Of a DNA stretch of 64,000 nt, positions 41,604-49,655 are shown piece after piece. The DNA is from Methylocella tundrae (GTDB taxonomy: Bacteria; Pseudomonadota; Alphaproteobacteria; Rhizobiales; Beijerinckiaceae). The DNA is taken from positions 930,001 to 994,000 of the forward strand of contig NZ_CP139089.1 of NCBI RefSeq assembly GCF_038024855.1, given 5' to 3'. The first letter of the stretch is position 1, and every line of letters starts with the position of its first letter. The translations under genes were made by a program, and so were the position numbers. The notes beneath the pieces are model-generated. The model made no database searches. It was not told where the DNA came from and worked only from the letters and a program-made list of their open reading frames with translations.

Positions 41604-42733
41604 GCCGCCGCCGCGGCCTGGCGCGCCAAAATCGGCTCGAGCAGATGGCGCGCCAAATGGCGAACCACCGGAACCACAACGCCGTCGCCAGTGAGATGAT
41701 AGGCCGCGTTGTAATTCGACGGTAGGCGATAGGCGTCTGGCAGCCCCATGAGCCGGGCCGTTTCGCGGGCGGAAATCAGGCGCGATCTCACCCGCTCGCC
41801 ATCAATGACGAGAATCACCTGTCGGCTCGAACCGCCGGCGGGCGTGCGCAGGCATCCTGCGAGGCCGTCGAATCTTGCTTCCGCGCGCTGCCTCCGGCCG
41901 CCGGCCGGATCGCTCCGGGTGCGGCGGTAAACACAGCCGACGACGCGCCGTCCAGCCGTTCTGGCCGCCTCGATCTTGCGCTGATTTTTCTCGTTCATCA
42001 GGGCGAGCAGCCGTAAAGTTTCCGACTCGGCCTGCCACGCGACGGCCGCGTCATCCTCGATCAAATCCGAGAGCGTCGCCGCGTGTGCCGCCGGAGACGG
42101 CATGGTCCACCAGATCCAGGCGCGCCGGAGCGCCAGGGGAAGCGCCGCATAAGCGTTGCACACCGCGGGCGGGTGCCACAGGGTAGCGCCGGGCGCCGCG
42201 AGCTGTGGCGCTATGTCGAGCCCCCTGCGGACCCCGACGACAAAAACGCGCGGGCGCGATTGCGGCAGAAAAAGCGCGGCGTCCATGATGAGCGCTCCGA
42301 ATGCGTAACCGCCCGCATCGAGACGAGCGCAAAGCGCGGCGAAATCCGCGCCGCCGCGCGATGTCAGCGCGCCTCTCACATTCTCGAGCACAATGAGATC
42401 TGGCGCGCGATCCTCTTCGATCAGCTGTTCGATCAGCGACCAGAAGGAAAAGAAAGTCCCGCTTCGCGCGCCTTTGAGGCCAGCGCCGACGCCCGCGAGG
42501 GACAAATCCTGGCACGGAAAGGACGCCCAGGCGAGATTTGCGCGCACGTCCGGGAGGTCCGTCGACCGCAAGGCCGCGACATCGGCGGTTTTGAGTTCGC
42601 CATCGCCCCAGTTCGCGCGGTAGGCGGCGCTTTTGCCGGCGTCGACGTCATTGGCGAAAAGACATCGCCACTGCGGGCCGAGGCCCTCGCGCGCCATGCC
42701 GCCACCGGCGAAGAATTCATAGAAACCCGGCAC
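41600..42733 (-). CDS. dcm: DNA (cytosine-5-)-methyltransferase
   Basis: About 377 residues. C5-methyltransferase motifs in order: I F-Y-E-F-F-A-G-G-G-M-A, IV with the catalytic Cys74 in F-P-C-Q-D-L-S, VI E-N-V (117-119), VIII Q-S-R-P-R (158-162), and IX/X in the C-terminal part (R-L-I-S-A-R-E-T-A-R-L-M-G). The recognition sequence cannot be read. GTG 42733 is chosen because AAGGA lies 6 bases upstream and it brings motif I to the N-terminus; a GTG at 42808 would add 25 residues. No restriction endonuclease is adjacent, so it is an orphan methylase paired with Vsr. Confidence 0.93.
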   Translation of the reverse strand: MPGFYEFFAGGGMAREGLGPQWRCLFANDVDAGKSAAYRANWGDGELKTADVAALRSTDLPDVRANLAWASFPCQDLSLAGVGAGLKGARSGTFFSFWSLIEQLIEEDRAPDLIVLENVRGALTSRGGADFAALCARLDAGGYAFGALIMDAALFLPQSRPRVFVVGVRRGLDIAPQLAAPGATLWHPPAVCNAYAALPLALRRAWIWWTMPSPAAHAATLSDLIEDDAAVAWQAESETLRLLALMNEKNQRKIEAARTAGRRVVGCVYRRTRSDPAGGRRQRAEARFDGLAGCLRTPAGGSSRQVILVIDGERVRSRLISARETARLMGLPDAYRLPSNYNAAYHLTGDGVVVPVVRHLARHLLEPILARQAAAAA

Positions 42734-42826
42734 TTTTGTCCTTTTGGTCCCTGTGCTCCCGGCCTGCGGCGCCCTCAAGGCATGCGCCGTATGTTTCGAC
42801 GAACTCACGGCGGCGCGGAGCGGCGA

Positions 42827-42903
42827 TGGCGACCCCGGCAGGGTTCGAACCTGCGACCTGCCGCTTAGAAGGCGGCTGCTCTATCCAGCTGAGCTACGGG
42901 GTC
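42827..42903 (-). tRNA. tRNA-Arg (anticodon UCU)
   Basis: The minus strand folds as a full cloverleaf: acceptor GACCCCG / CGGGGTC, D-arm GCTC-AGCTGGATA-GAGC, anticodon loop CTTCTAA (anticodon TCT) on a CCGCC / GGCGG-type stem, and T-arm with GGTTCGAACC. The 3' CCA is encoded (42827-42829). It reads AGA/AGG-type arginine codons. Confidence 0.96.
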
Positions 42904-42936
42904 GATTGGGGCTGCGCCTCACTATGGCGCATGAAT

Positions 42937-43242
42937 TCAGTGGGTCCATTGGCCGAGGCGGGTCGACTTGAAATTATCCGAATAGGACAGGATTTTGCGC
43001 TGGTCCGGCTTTGGCTCTTCCACGCGATAGGCGAGCCCATGTTTTTGCGCATAGGCGACTGCTTCGTCCTTATCGCCGAATCGCAACCGGACCTGGCTCT
43101 TCATATCGCTCGAACTCGTCCAGCCCATCAAAGGATCGATTTCACGCGGCGATTCGGGCTCGAATTCGAGAACCCACTGCTTCGTGCGCGCACTGCCCGA
43201 TTGCGTGGCGGTTTTGGCTGGCCGGTAAATGCGTGCGGTCAT
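42937..43242 (-). CDS. NDUFS4-like complex I accessory protein
   Basis: 101 residues matching the 'ETC complex I subunit conserved region' family, homologous to the mitochondrial 18-kDa accessory subunit NDUFS4. Visible signatures: A-R-I-Y-R-P-A-K-T-A-T-Q-S-G near the N-terminus, W-V-L-E-F-E, the conserved M-G-W-T-S-S-S-D-M and F-x-D-K-D-E-A-V-A-Y-A, and a basic C-terminus. It is expected to bind the peripheral arm of NADH dehydrogenase near NuoE/NuoF/NuoG. ATG 43242 chosen; the longer frame upstream is not conserved. It sits alone between two tRNA genes. Confidence 0.9.
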   Translation of the reverse strand: MTARIYRPAKTATQSGSARTKQWVLEFEPESPREIDPLMGWTSSSDMKSQVRLRFGDKDEAVAYAQKHGLAYRVEEPKPDQRKILSYSDNFKSTRLGQWTH

Positions 43243-43398
43243 GTGAAATGGTTCCGGTTGCAATCTTTTGGCGATCGTCACGACGCGCGGCGCGCGCTGC
43301 GAATTTCCGATCATGCGCATCTTTTCGGAAAAATCAGCGCTTTTTTCAAGCCGCCAAAGCTTAGACGCCGCGACGCCGGCGCCCGCGCCAAGCGGGTG

Positions 43399-43475
43399 TG
43401 GTCGGGGCAGCAGGATTCGAACCTGCGACCTGAAGTACCCAAAACTTCCGCGCTACCAGACTGCGCTATACCCCG
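43399..43475 (-). tRNA. tRNA-Pro (anticodon UGG)
   Basis: Minus-strand cloverleaf: acceptor CGGGGTA / TGCCCCG, D-arm GCGC-AGTCTGGTA-GCGC, anticodon loop TTTGGGT (anticodon TGG) and T-arm GCAGGTTCGAATCCTGC. The 3' CCA is encoded (43399-43401). Confidence 0.96.
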
Positions 43476-43578
43476 CATAGGAAACCGATCCTTATTTCCC
43501 ATTGCGCATCTCGCTATCACGCGTCGCCGATGCGAACAAGTTCGACGATGCGCGTGGACCGGCGCAGGACGCCGGGCG

Positions 43579-44175
43579 TCATTTCCCAAACAATGGATGC
43601 CTGACGCTGTCGCCGATCTTGAGGCCGATTCTGGCCGCAGAGCCAGCGTTCACTTCAAGAACGCCATAGGCCGGAGCCCCGGACGAAATAATCGCCTCGG
43701 AGAGAGGCTCTGTGTTTTCGGCCAAGCCGACGACCCTGCCGGTCCTCGAAATGAAAATCATGTCGAGCGGCAGATAGGTATTCTTCATCCACATCTGCAC
43801 AGGCTTCTCGGTCTCGAAATCAAACAACATGCCGCGATCGGCCGCCAGCGTTCGGCGAAACATCAGCCCGCGCTCGCGCTCCGATTCGGTGCGCATCACT
43901 TCGACGAGAAAAGGATGCGTGCCGCTAGCCGTGACGATATCGAGATGTTCGATCTTTGCGCCCGCTTCTCCCGCCAAGACTTCTGCCTGAGGAGCTGCGA
44001 AGACGAGCAAAAACGTCAGGACGAGCGCCGAGGCGAGGACCCTCCCCGCGCGCCGCCCAAGGCCGCTCCAGCGAAAATCGAGCCACCCGCAGGCAATCCG
44101 CCCAGCGCGCGAGAGGCGTGGCGATCGTGCAATTCCGCGGCATGGCAAAATCGCTCTATATTCTTCTTTTATCAC
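43579..44175 (-). CDS. DUF192 exported protein
   Basis: About 198 residues. A hydrophobic segment (V-L-A-S-A-L-V-L-T-F-L-L-V-F-A-A) acts as signal peptide or anchor. The DUF192 domain follows with its typical core: V-E-V-M-R-T-E-S-E-R-E-R-G-L-M-F-R, M-L-F-D-F, M-W-M-K-N-T-Y-L-P-L-D-M-I-F and E-V-N-A-G. Function of the family is unknown. The start is uncertain: GTG 44175 is used, with a TTG at 44226 also possible. The basic ~45 residues before the hydrophobic stretch suggest that a shorter start is possible. It lies downstream of the second double cold-shock gene. Confidence 0.85.
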   Translation of the reverse strand: MIKEEYRAILPCRGIARSPRLSRAGRIACGWLDFRWSGLGRRAGRVLASALVLTFLLVFAAPQAEVLAGEAGAKIEHLDIVTASGTHPFLVEVMRTESERERGLMFRRTLAADRGMLFDFETEKPVQMWMKNTYLPLDMIFISRTGRVVGLAENTEPLSEAIISSGAPAYGVLEVNAGSAARIGLKIGDSVRHPLFGK

Positions 44176-44278
44176 ATGTCCTAGGCGCGAACAGGCATTT
44201 GCTTCGCTCGAAAATGTTCGGGCCAAATCATCATCCTCGCCAAAGGCGCCGTGGCGCTTTACGTCGTTTCCGGGTCCC

Positions 44279-44866
44279 TTAGTGCGCCCGCGGCGCAGCC
44301 ACGTTGAGCAGGCGCACTTCCGCCGCCATCAGACCCTTTGGGCCGTCGCCGAACCGAACCAAAAGGCTTTCGCCAGGACGCACCTCGCCAATCCCATAAT
44401 GCCGCAACGTCTCCATGTGAATAAAAATATCTTCCGTGCCGTCGCCGCGCGTGACAAAGCCGAACCCCCGCGCGCGGTTGAACCATTTGACGACGACGAT
44501 CTCGAAGCCGCCGGCTGGCGTGACATGGACGTGGGTGCGAGGCTGGGTCTCAGAAGGATGGGTCCCAACTGCTTCCATCGAGGTGATTTTCAACACCTGC
44601 AGCCCCTTGGCGCGACAGGCCGCCTCGCAAACGATTCGGTCGCCCTCGCGCGCCGCCGTAAAACCATCCTTGCGCAAGGTCGTCACATGCAACAACACAT
44701 CCGGACCGCCTTCATCCGGCGTAATGAAGCCATAGCCCTTGACGACGTCGAACCATTTGACTTCGCCCGATATTTCAACAATCCGCTCGGACGCAAACCG
44801 CTGACGGTCAGGGTCCTCGTCCCGTCGTGGCGAGTTCGGATCTTTAGCGGAAGATTTTGCGTCCAA
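44279..44866 (-). CDS. Second double-CSD cold-shock protein
   Basis: About 195 residues with two cold-shock domains: first at about 33-95 ([21 protein letters not shown]) and second at about 120-190 ([21 protein letters not shown]). The N-terminus is hydrophilic and charged. The start is ambiguous: TTG 44866 follows AAAGGTGG and is used here, while ATG 44950 has no Shine-Dalgarno-like element. It differs clearly from the other double-CSD protein in the window, so it is not a recent duplicate. Confidence 0.87.
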   Translation of the reverse strand: MDAKSSAKDPNSPRRDEDPDRQRFASERIVEISGEVKWFDVVKGYGFITPDEGGPDVLLHVTTLRKDGFTAAREGDRIVCEAACRAKGLQVLKITSMEAVGTHPSETQPRTHVHVTPAGGFEIVVVKWFNRARGFGFVTRGDGTEDIFIHMETLRHYGIGEVRPGESLLVRFGDGPKGLMAAEVRLLNVAAPRAH

Positions 44867-45036
44867 GGAGCCACCTTTGAAAGGCGCGGTCTGAACTCCG
44901 GCGTCAGGCAGAATCAGCTGCCCCGGAGTAGGTTGGGGACAAGATAGCATCGAGCGGGCGCGGCAAAAGCCGCCTTGCGCAGGAAGATGTGGATGATTTC
45001 GGAAAACGTCATCGCCGGGCTTGGCGCCAGGTCCCC

Positions 45037-45795
45037 TCAATTCGAAAAAGGTTGCAGAATATCGCCGATATCGCCCCGCAATACGAGATTGGCCTCACTG
45101 TCGAGCGGCGTCTCTTCGCCGTTCACAATGACAAGCTTCGCGTCGCGCTGACGCGCCAGCGAGGGAAAGGATGCCGCAGGATAAACAACGAGCGATGAGC
45201 CGATGGCGAGAAACAGATCGCAACGGACTGTTTCCTGATACGCGCGCTCGAGCGCGGCTTGCGGCATTGGCTGGCCAAAGGAGATCGTCGCGGATTTGAC
45301 GGCGCCGCCGCATTCAAAGCAGGCGGGGGCGGCGCCGCTCGCCTCGAAGTCCCGGCGCAGCGGCTGAAGTTCGTACCGCGCGCCGCAAGAGAGGCAGCGG
45401 GCGTATGCGCCATTGCCGTGCAATTCGATGATGCGCTCCTCCGGCACGCCGGAGGCTTGATGCAAATTGTCGATGTTTTGCGTGATAATGGCGCTGACCT
45501 TGCCGTTTGCGACGAGGTTTGCGAGGGCGTAATGGCCGCGCCCTGGCTGGGCGCTGGCGCAGATGTCGTCGAGAGCGAACTTCCGCCGCCATGCCTCCTC
45601 GCGCATCAAAACGTCCGACACGAAGAGCGCGAAGTCGATCGGCTTGTAGCGCCGCCAGGGCGAGTCCTTCGACCGGAAATCAGGCACGCCGCACTCGGTC
45701 GAAATGCCAGCGCCGGTAAACGCCACGATGCGACCGCAGAGGCCGATCACTTCGCCCAAGGCGGCTCGCGCTTCTTCCACGCCGGTCACAACCAC
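45037..45795 (-). CDS. Sir2-family NAD-dependent protein deacylase
   Basis: 252 residues. NAD-binding motifs [17 protein letters not shown] (27-42) and T-Q-N-I-D-N-L-H (105-112), catalytic His126 in E-L-H-G-N-G, a zinc site of Cys134, Cys137, Cys159 and Cys162, and the later G-S-S-L-V-V-Y-P-A block. The sirtuin would remove acyl groups from lysines using NAD+. GTG 45795 follows AGGAG with a 9-base gap; the open frame to a TTG at 45876 is less likely. No partner acetyltransferase is adjacent. Confidence 0.93.
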   Translation of the reverse strand: MVVTGVEEARAALGEVIGLCGRIVAFTGAGISTECGVPDFRSKDSPWRRYKPIDFALFVSDVLMREEAWRRKFALDDICASAQPGRGHYALANLVANGKVSAIITQNIDNLHQASGVPEERIIELHGNGAYARCLSCGARYELQPLRRDFEASGAAPACFECGGAVKSATISFGQPMPQAALERAYQETVRCDLFLAIGSSLVVYPAASFPSLARQRDAKLVIVNGEETPLDSEANLVLRGDIGDILQPFSN

Positions 45796-45966
45796 TTGAG
45801 TCGTCTCCTTCAGGCAGCTTAACGGCTCTACTGCGCCTCTCACGCTTTTGTTGCGTACTGGGGATAAAATTGACAAGGCTTGAAGTTGAGCTTCGCTGGA
45901 CAGTAGACCAACAAACGGCTATCAGCGCATTTCTCCGCTCATGCTCAATCAAGGTCGGTTCTGTCA

Positions 45967-47145
45967 ATGGCGAGAATGATCTCCTCTGCGCTTCAGCTTG
46001 CCGCAATACCTATTCTAGTTGGGCTCATTGTCTGGCTGGAGCTGACGCACCCCTTTCCGATGTTTCGCCTGGCCACCTTCATCTTGGTCTTCGTTTTGCT
46101 CGTGCGCCTCGCCTTCGCGGCGAAGGGCAAGGCGCGCGATTTCCTGATCGTTCTCGCCTCGACCGCTTTCGGCCTTGCCATCGCGGAGGGCGCCGCCAAT
46201 GTGGCCCAGCCAGAGGGCGGCGGCCTGACGATAACGCACGGCTGGTCTGTCCGCCAACCCATCATGGGCTGGGGTCCCGACCATGCCGGAACCGCCCACG
46301 CCGAAAAGCGCGATCCCAAAACCAACGCGCTCATCTATAAGGCCGACTATACGATCGATTCTAATCTGTTGCGAGAAACGCATTCGATCGACCATGGGCC
46401 GGCAATCGTCTTTTTTGGCGATTCCTATACGTTTGGCGACGGCATCCAAGACAACGAAACTCTGCCGCAGGTCTTTGCGGATTCGCTGGATCGGAAGCAG
46501 CGCGTCCTCAATCTCGGATTCACCGGTTATAGTCCGCAGCAGTTTCTGCGCGAAATGGAAACGAGCCGTTTCGACGCCGTTATCGGGCCTGATCCCAAAC
46601 TGTTCGTTTTCCTGACCGCGCCCTGGCATGCTGAAAGAACCGCATGCAAGGCCTATTGGACCCCGCATGCTCCGCACTATGCGTTGGAAGACGGCAAAAT
46701 CGTCTATAAGGGCGACTGCAATGAGGGAGCCAACCTGCTGCTGCGCGAATGGCTCGAGAATTCGGCAGCCTATCGCTGGTTGATCGATCCCTATCGCCAT
46801 CAGCTCAATCATGACGATGTCGATGTCTATGTCAGCACATTGGAGGCCGCGGTGAAGCTGGCGAAAGACAAATATGGCGTCCCGACGCTGATTCCATATC
46901 TGCGGGTGCCGCCGGAATATCTGCGCAAGACCGGCTTCACCGATGATGCGATCATGGCGCGCCTGAGGGACGCGGGAGCGATCGTCATCGACGCCTCGCT
47001 CGATGCTCAAAAAAATGCCGGCGCGGTGATCAGCATTCAAGGAGACGGACATCCGACGCCTCTCGCCAATCGCCTGCGGGCCGAGATGATCACGAATTAC
47101 ATCAAGCAGAATATGTCGGGCGTCCTCCTCAGCGGGCTGAAGTGA
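45967..47145 (+). CDS. Membrane-anchored SGNH/GDSL-type hydrolase, paralogue 1
   Basis: 392 residues. Three hydrophobic helices in the first ~77 residues (about 11-26, 32-51, 57-77) should place the large C-terminal domain in the periplasm. That domain has SGNH block I F-F-G-D-S-Y-T-F-G (Ser153), a block II-like N-L-G-F-T-G-Y-S, and block V G-D-G-H-P-T-P-L-A-N (Asp360, His362). The usual block III Gly-x-Asn-Asp is not seen; instead all three paralogues share P/A-W-H-A-E-R-T. SGNH enzymes are esterases or O-acetyltransferase partners; substrate unknown. First of three tandem copies facing the carbamoyltransferase operon. Confidence 0.85.
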   Translation: MARMISSALQLAAIPILVGLIVWLELTHPFPMFRLATFILVFVLLVRLAFAAKGKARDFLIVLASTAFGLAIAEGAANVAQPEGGGLTITHGWSVRQPIMGWGPDHAGTAHAEKRDPKTNALIYKADYTIDSNLLRETHSIDHGPAIVFFGDSYTFGDGIQDNETLPQVFADSLDRKQRVLNLGFTGYSPQQFLREMETSRFDAVIGPDPKLFVFLTAPWHAERTACKAYWTPHAPHYALEDGKIVYKGDCNEGANLLLREWLENSAAYRWLIDPYRHQLNHDDVDVYVSTLEAAVKLAKDKYGVPTLIPYLRVPPEYLRKTGFTDDAIMARLRDAGAIVIDASLDAQKNAGAVISIQGDGHPTPLANRLRAEMITNYIKQNMSGVLLSGLK

Positions 47146-47195
47146 CGTTTGGGGCGGCTCATCCATCAATGCACGAACCGGGAAAGTTATAGTTG

Positions 47196-48371
47196 ATGCC
47201 AGGCACGATCTCCACTTGGCTCCGCATCGGAGCGGTCCCCATTCTGATCGCTCTCGTCGCCTGGATGGAGATGAGGCAGCCCTTTCCGATTTTTCGGCTG
47301 CTGAGCTTCGTTTTCATCTTCTTCTGCATCGCGGATCTCGCCTCGCTCGCGCGAGGCGGTTTGCGTGACGCGCTGGTAATATTCGCCTCGTGTCTCTTCG
47401 GCCTTTGCGTGGTGGAGGCCACAGCAAGGTTCATCGAGCCGAAGCAGCTGCTGATCGTGACTCCCGGCTGGTCGGTCTACGAACCCGTGCTTGGCTGGGG
47501 CGTGGAACATCCAGGGGTCTACCACGCGGAGCGGATCGATCCGAAGACAGGCGCAAAAATCTATGCTGCCGACTACACTTTCGATTCGAAATTGCTGCGC
47601 CGCACGATTTCGACGCAGAGCGGGCGGCCGATCGTCTTTTTCGGCGATTCTTTTACATTCGGCTTTGGCGTCAACGACGCCGACACCATGCCGCAGGCGT
47701 TCGCGGATTTGTTGCAACGTAAGCAACGCGTGCTCAACCTCGCGGTCGGCGGATTCAGTCCGCAGCAGTTTCTGCGTGATCTCCAAACGGGATTTCAGGA
47801 CGACGTCATCGGCCCGGATCCAAAGCTGTTCGTCTTCATGACCGCGGCCTGGCACGCAGAGCGAACCGCCTGCAAACCATCATGGGCTTTCAACGCGCCG
47901 CGCTATGTGCTCGAAAACGGCGAAGTCACCTTCAAGGGGCGCTGTTATGAAGGATGGCGTCTGCAGGCGCAGCGGTTTCTGACGGAAACGGCGGCCTGGC
48001 GCGTTTTTGTCGCGCCATATCTTCAGAAAGTGACGCATGACGACGTCGAACTCTATATCCGCGAGCTGGTCGCCGCGGTAAAGATTGCAAAAGAAAAGTA
48101 CCACGTCGCGACGCTGATCCCTTATCTCGATTCGCCGCCAGGAACCCTTGCCGGCGCCGGCTTCACAGAACAACAGATCATGCAGCGTCTGCGGGACGGA
48201 GGCGCCATCATCGTCGATGTCGCTTTGGCGAAGGAGCGAGCCGAGGGCGATGAGATCAGCATTCCGGGCGATGAGCATCCAACCGCTCTCGCTAATCGCA
48301 GGCGCGCCGAAATCATCAAGACCTACATCACGCAACACATGTCCGGCGTTGTGCTGTCGCAACTGGAGTAA
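47196..48371 (+). CDS. Membrane-anchored SGNH/GDSL-type hydrolase, paralogue 2
   Basis: 391 residues, colinear with paralogue 1 over the whole length and clearly homologous (shared I-G-P-D-P-K-L-F-V-F, W-H-A-E-R-T-A-C-K, H-M-S-G-V-V-L-S). Catalytic Ser152 in F-F-G-D-S-F-T-F-G, Asp359 and His361 in G-D-E-H-P-T-A-L-A-N; the glycine of D-G-H is replaced by glutamate here only. Three N-terminal membrane helices. ATG 47196 is used; a TTG directly precedes it. The 50-bp gap to paralogue 1 suggests one operon. Function inferred only as a periplasmic ester hydrolase or acyl transferase. Confidence 0.85.
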   Translation: MPGTISTWLRIGAVPILIALVAWMEMRQPFPIFRLLSFVFIFFCIADLASLARGGLRDALVIFASCLFGLCVVEATARFIEPKQLLIVTPGWSVYEPVLGWGVEHPGVYHAERIDPKTGAKIYAADYTFDSKLLRRTISTQSGRPIVFFGDSFTFGFGVNDADTMPQAFADLLQRKQRVLNLAVGGFSPQQFLRDLQTGFQDDVIGPDPKLFVFMTAAWHAERTACKPSWAFNAPRYVLENGEVTFKGRCYEGWRLQAQRFLTETAAWRVFVAPYLQKVTHDDVELYIRELVAAVKIAKEKYHVATLIPYLDSPPGTLAGAGFTEQQIMQRLRDGGAIIVDVALAKERAEGDEISIPGDEHPTALANRRRAEIIKTYITQHMSGVVLSQLE

Positions 48372-48445
48372 GCATCCTGAACGTTCTTCTTCGATCGCTC
48401 GCGCGATGGCCAAATTCGCTTAGGCCCGGCGCGCTCTCCAGGGTC

Positions 48446-49597
48446 TTGCGCCTCGCAGCGATCCCGCTCCTCGCGGCGATCATCGCAGCGGTGGAAATTC
48501 GTCACTCGCCAGACTTTTTCCGGCTCATCAGTTTCGTTCTGGTCTTCCTCATCGCCGCCGACCTGGCGTCGCTGGCGCGGGGAGCCCTGCGCGACGCTCT
48601 TCTGATCGTCGCCTCCCTCCTCTTTGGCCTCTGCGTCATAGAAGCGACCGCCGCCACGCTCGAAGACAGGCAGGTGATCGTATCAACGAACGGATGGAAC
48701 GTCCGTCAGCCGGTCATCGGCTGGGGTCCCCAGCATGCTGGTCGGTTCCACTCTGAAAAGACAGACCCAAAGACAGGCGCGATCATCTACAGCGCCGAAT
48801 ACACGATCGATTCGAACCTTCTTCGTCAAACCCGCTCGACTGACGCAGGGTCGACGATCGCCTTCTTTGGTGATTCCGTGACCTTCGGAGTCGGCGTCAA
48901 CGATCCCGATACGCTGCCGCAACGCTTCGCCGACGTCCTCGACTCCAAGGAACGCGTCATCAATCTCGCCTTTACCGGCTATGGACCGCAGCACTTCCTG
49001 CGCGAAATGGAGACAGGCATCTTCGACGCTGAGATCGGGCCGCACCCTCGCCTTTTCGTTTTTGTGACCTCTCCCTGGCACGCGGAGCGAACGTCCTGCA
49101 AGGCGTCGTGGGTCGTCAACGCGCCGCGTTACGAGCTCGACAACGGAAAGGTCACGTTCAGGGGAGCCTGCTACGAAGGGGCGTCCCTGCGATTGCGGGA
49201 GTTCCTGTGGAATACCGCCGCCTATCGCGTCGTCTTCGACCCGTATCGCCGCAAAGCCAGTCACGATGACATTGAAACGTACATCCGCATCCTGCTAGCG
49301 GCGGTCGACCTCGCCAAGGAGAAATACGGCGTGCCGACGTTGATCCCGTTCCTGCGGAGCCCGGACGCTTACCTGCGAGGAACAGGCTTCACCAATGAAG
49401 CGATCATGGAGCGGTTGCAGCAAGGCGGCGCCAGCGTGATTGATGTTTCCCTTCTAAAAGAGGAAGCCGCTGGGGCTGAGATCAGCATTCCGGGCGACGG
49501 ACACCCGACGCCGCTCGCCAACCGCATGCGGGCGGCCATGCTCAAGAGTTACATCGAACAGAACATGGCGGGCGTGCTGTATTCCCAGCTGAACTGA
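48446..49597 (+). CDS. Membrane-anchored SGNH/GDSL-type hydrolase, paralogue 3
   Basis: 383 residues from TTG 48446. Catalytic Ser144 in F-F-G-D-S-V-T-F-G, Asp351 and His353 in G-D-G-H-P-T-P-L-A-N. The homology to paralogues 1 and 2 begins about ten residues before this TTG, yet the frame upstream (back to about 48370) has no ATG, GTG or TTG; only a CTG at 48377, spaced 8 bases from GGAG, would give the expected N-terminus. The true start is therefore unresolved. Three membrane helices are retained. It ends 58 bp from the convergent carbamoyltransferase stop. Confidence 0.8.
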   Translation: MRLAAIPLLAAIIAAVEIRHSPDFFRLISFVLVFLIAADLASLARGALRDALLIVASLLFGLCVIEATAATLEDRQVIVSTNGWNVRQPVIGWGPQHAGRFHSEKTDPKTGAIIYSAEYTIDSNLLRQTRSTDAGSTIAFFGDSVTFGVGVNDPDTLPQRFADVLDSKERVINLAFTGYGPQHFLREMETGIFDAEIGPHPRLFVFVTSPWHAERTSCKASWVVNAPRYELDNGKVTFRGACYEGASLRLREFLWNTAAYRVVFDPYRRKASHDDIETYIRILLAAVDLAKEKYGVPTLIPFLRSPDAYLRGTGFTNEAIMERLQQGGASVIDVSLLKEEAAGAEISIPGDGHPTPLANRMRAAMLKSYIEQNMAGVLYSQLN

Positions 49598-49655
49598 CGG
49601 CCCCCAGCCACGATCCAAAGCGCCCTCCGCGACATCGAAAGAGCGCGACGCGTTT

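Noticed and set aside
41172..42733. Complete restriction-modification system
   Set aside because: Only a methyltransferase and Vsr are present. The flanking genes are tRNA-Arg and rlpA, with no endonuclease.
42841..43435. Shared GGTTCGAACC-type sequence in two places, looking like attachment-site repeats
   Set aside because: Both copies are the T-arms of intact tRNA-Arg and tRNA-Pro genes; no third copy or integrase gene was found near vsr-dcm.
46015..47169. Long open frame antisense to the first SGNH gene (similar long antisense frames at 24477-25856 and 13715-14959)
   Set aside because: These are frame shadows in GC-rich coding DNA: no domain signatures, basic or low-complexity translations, and the opposite strand carries clear protein families.
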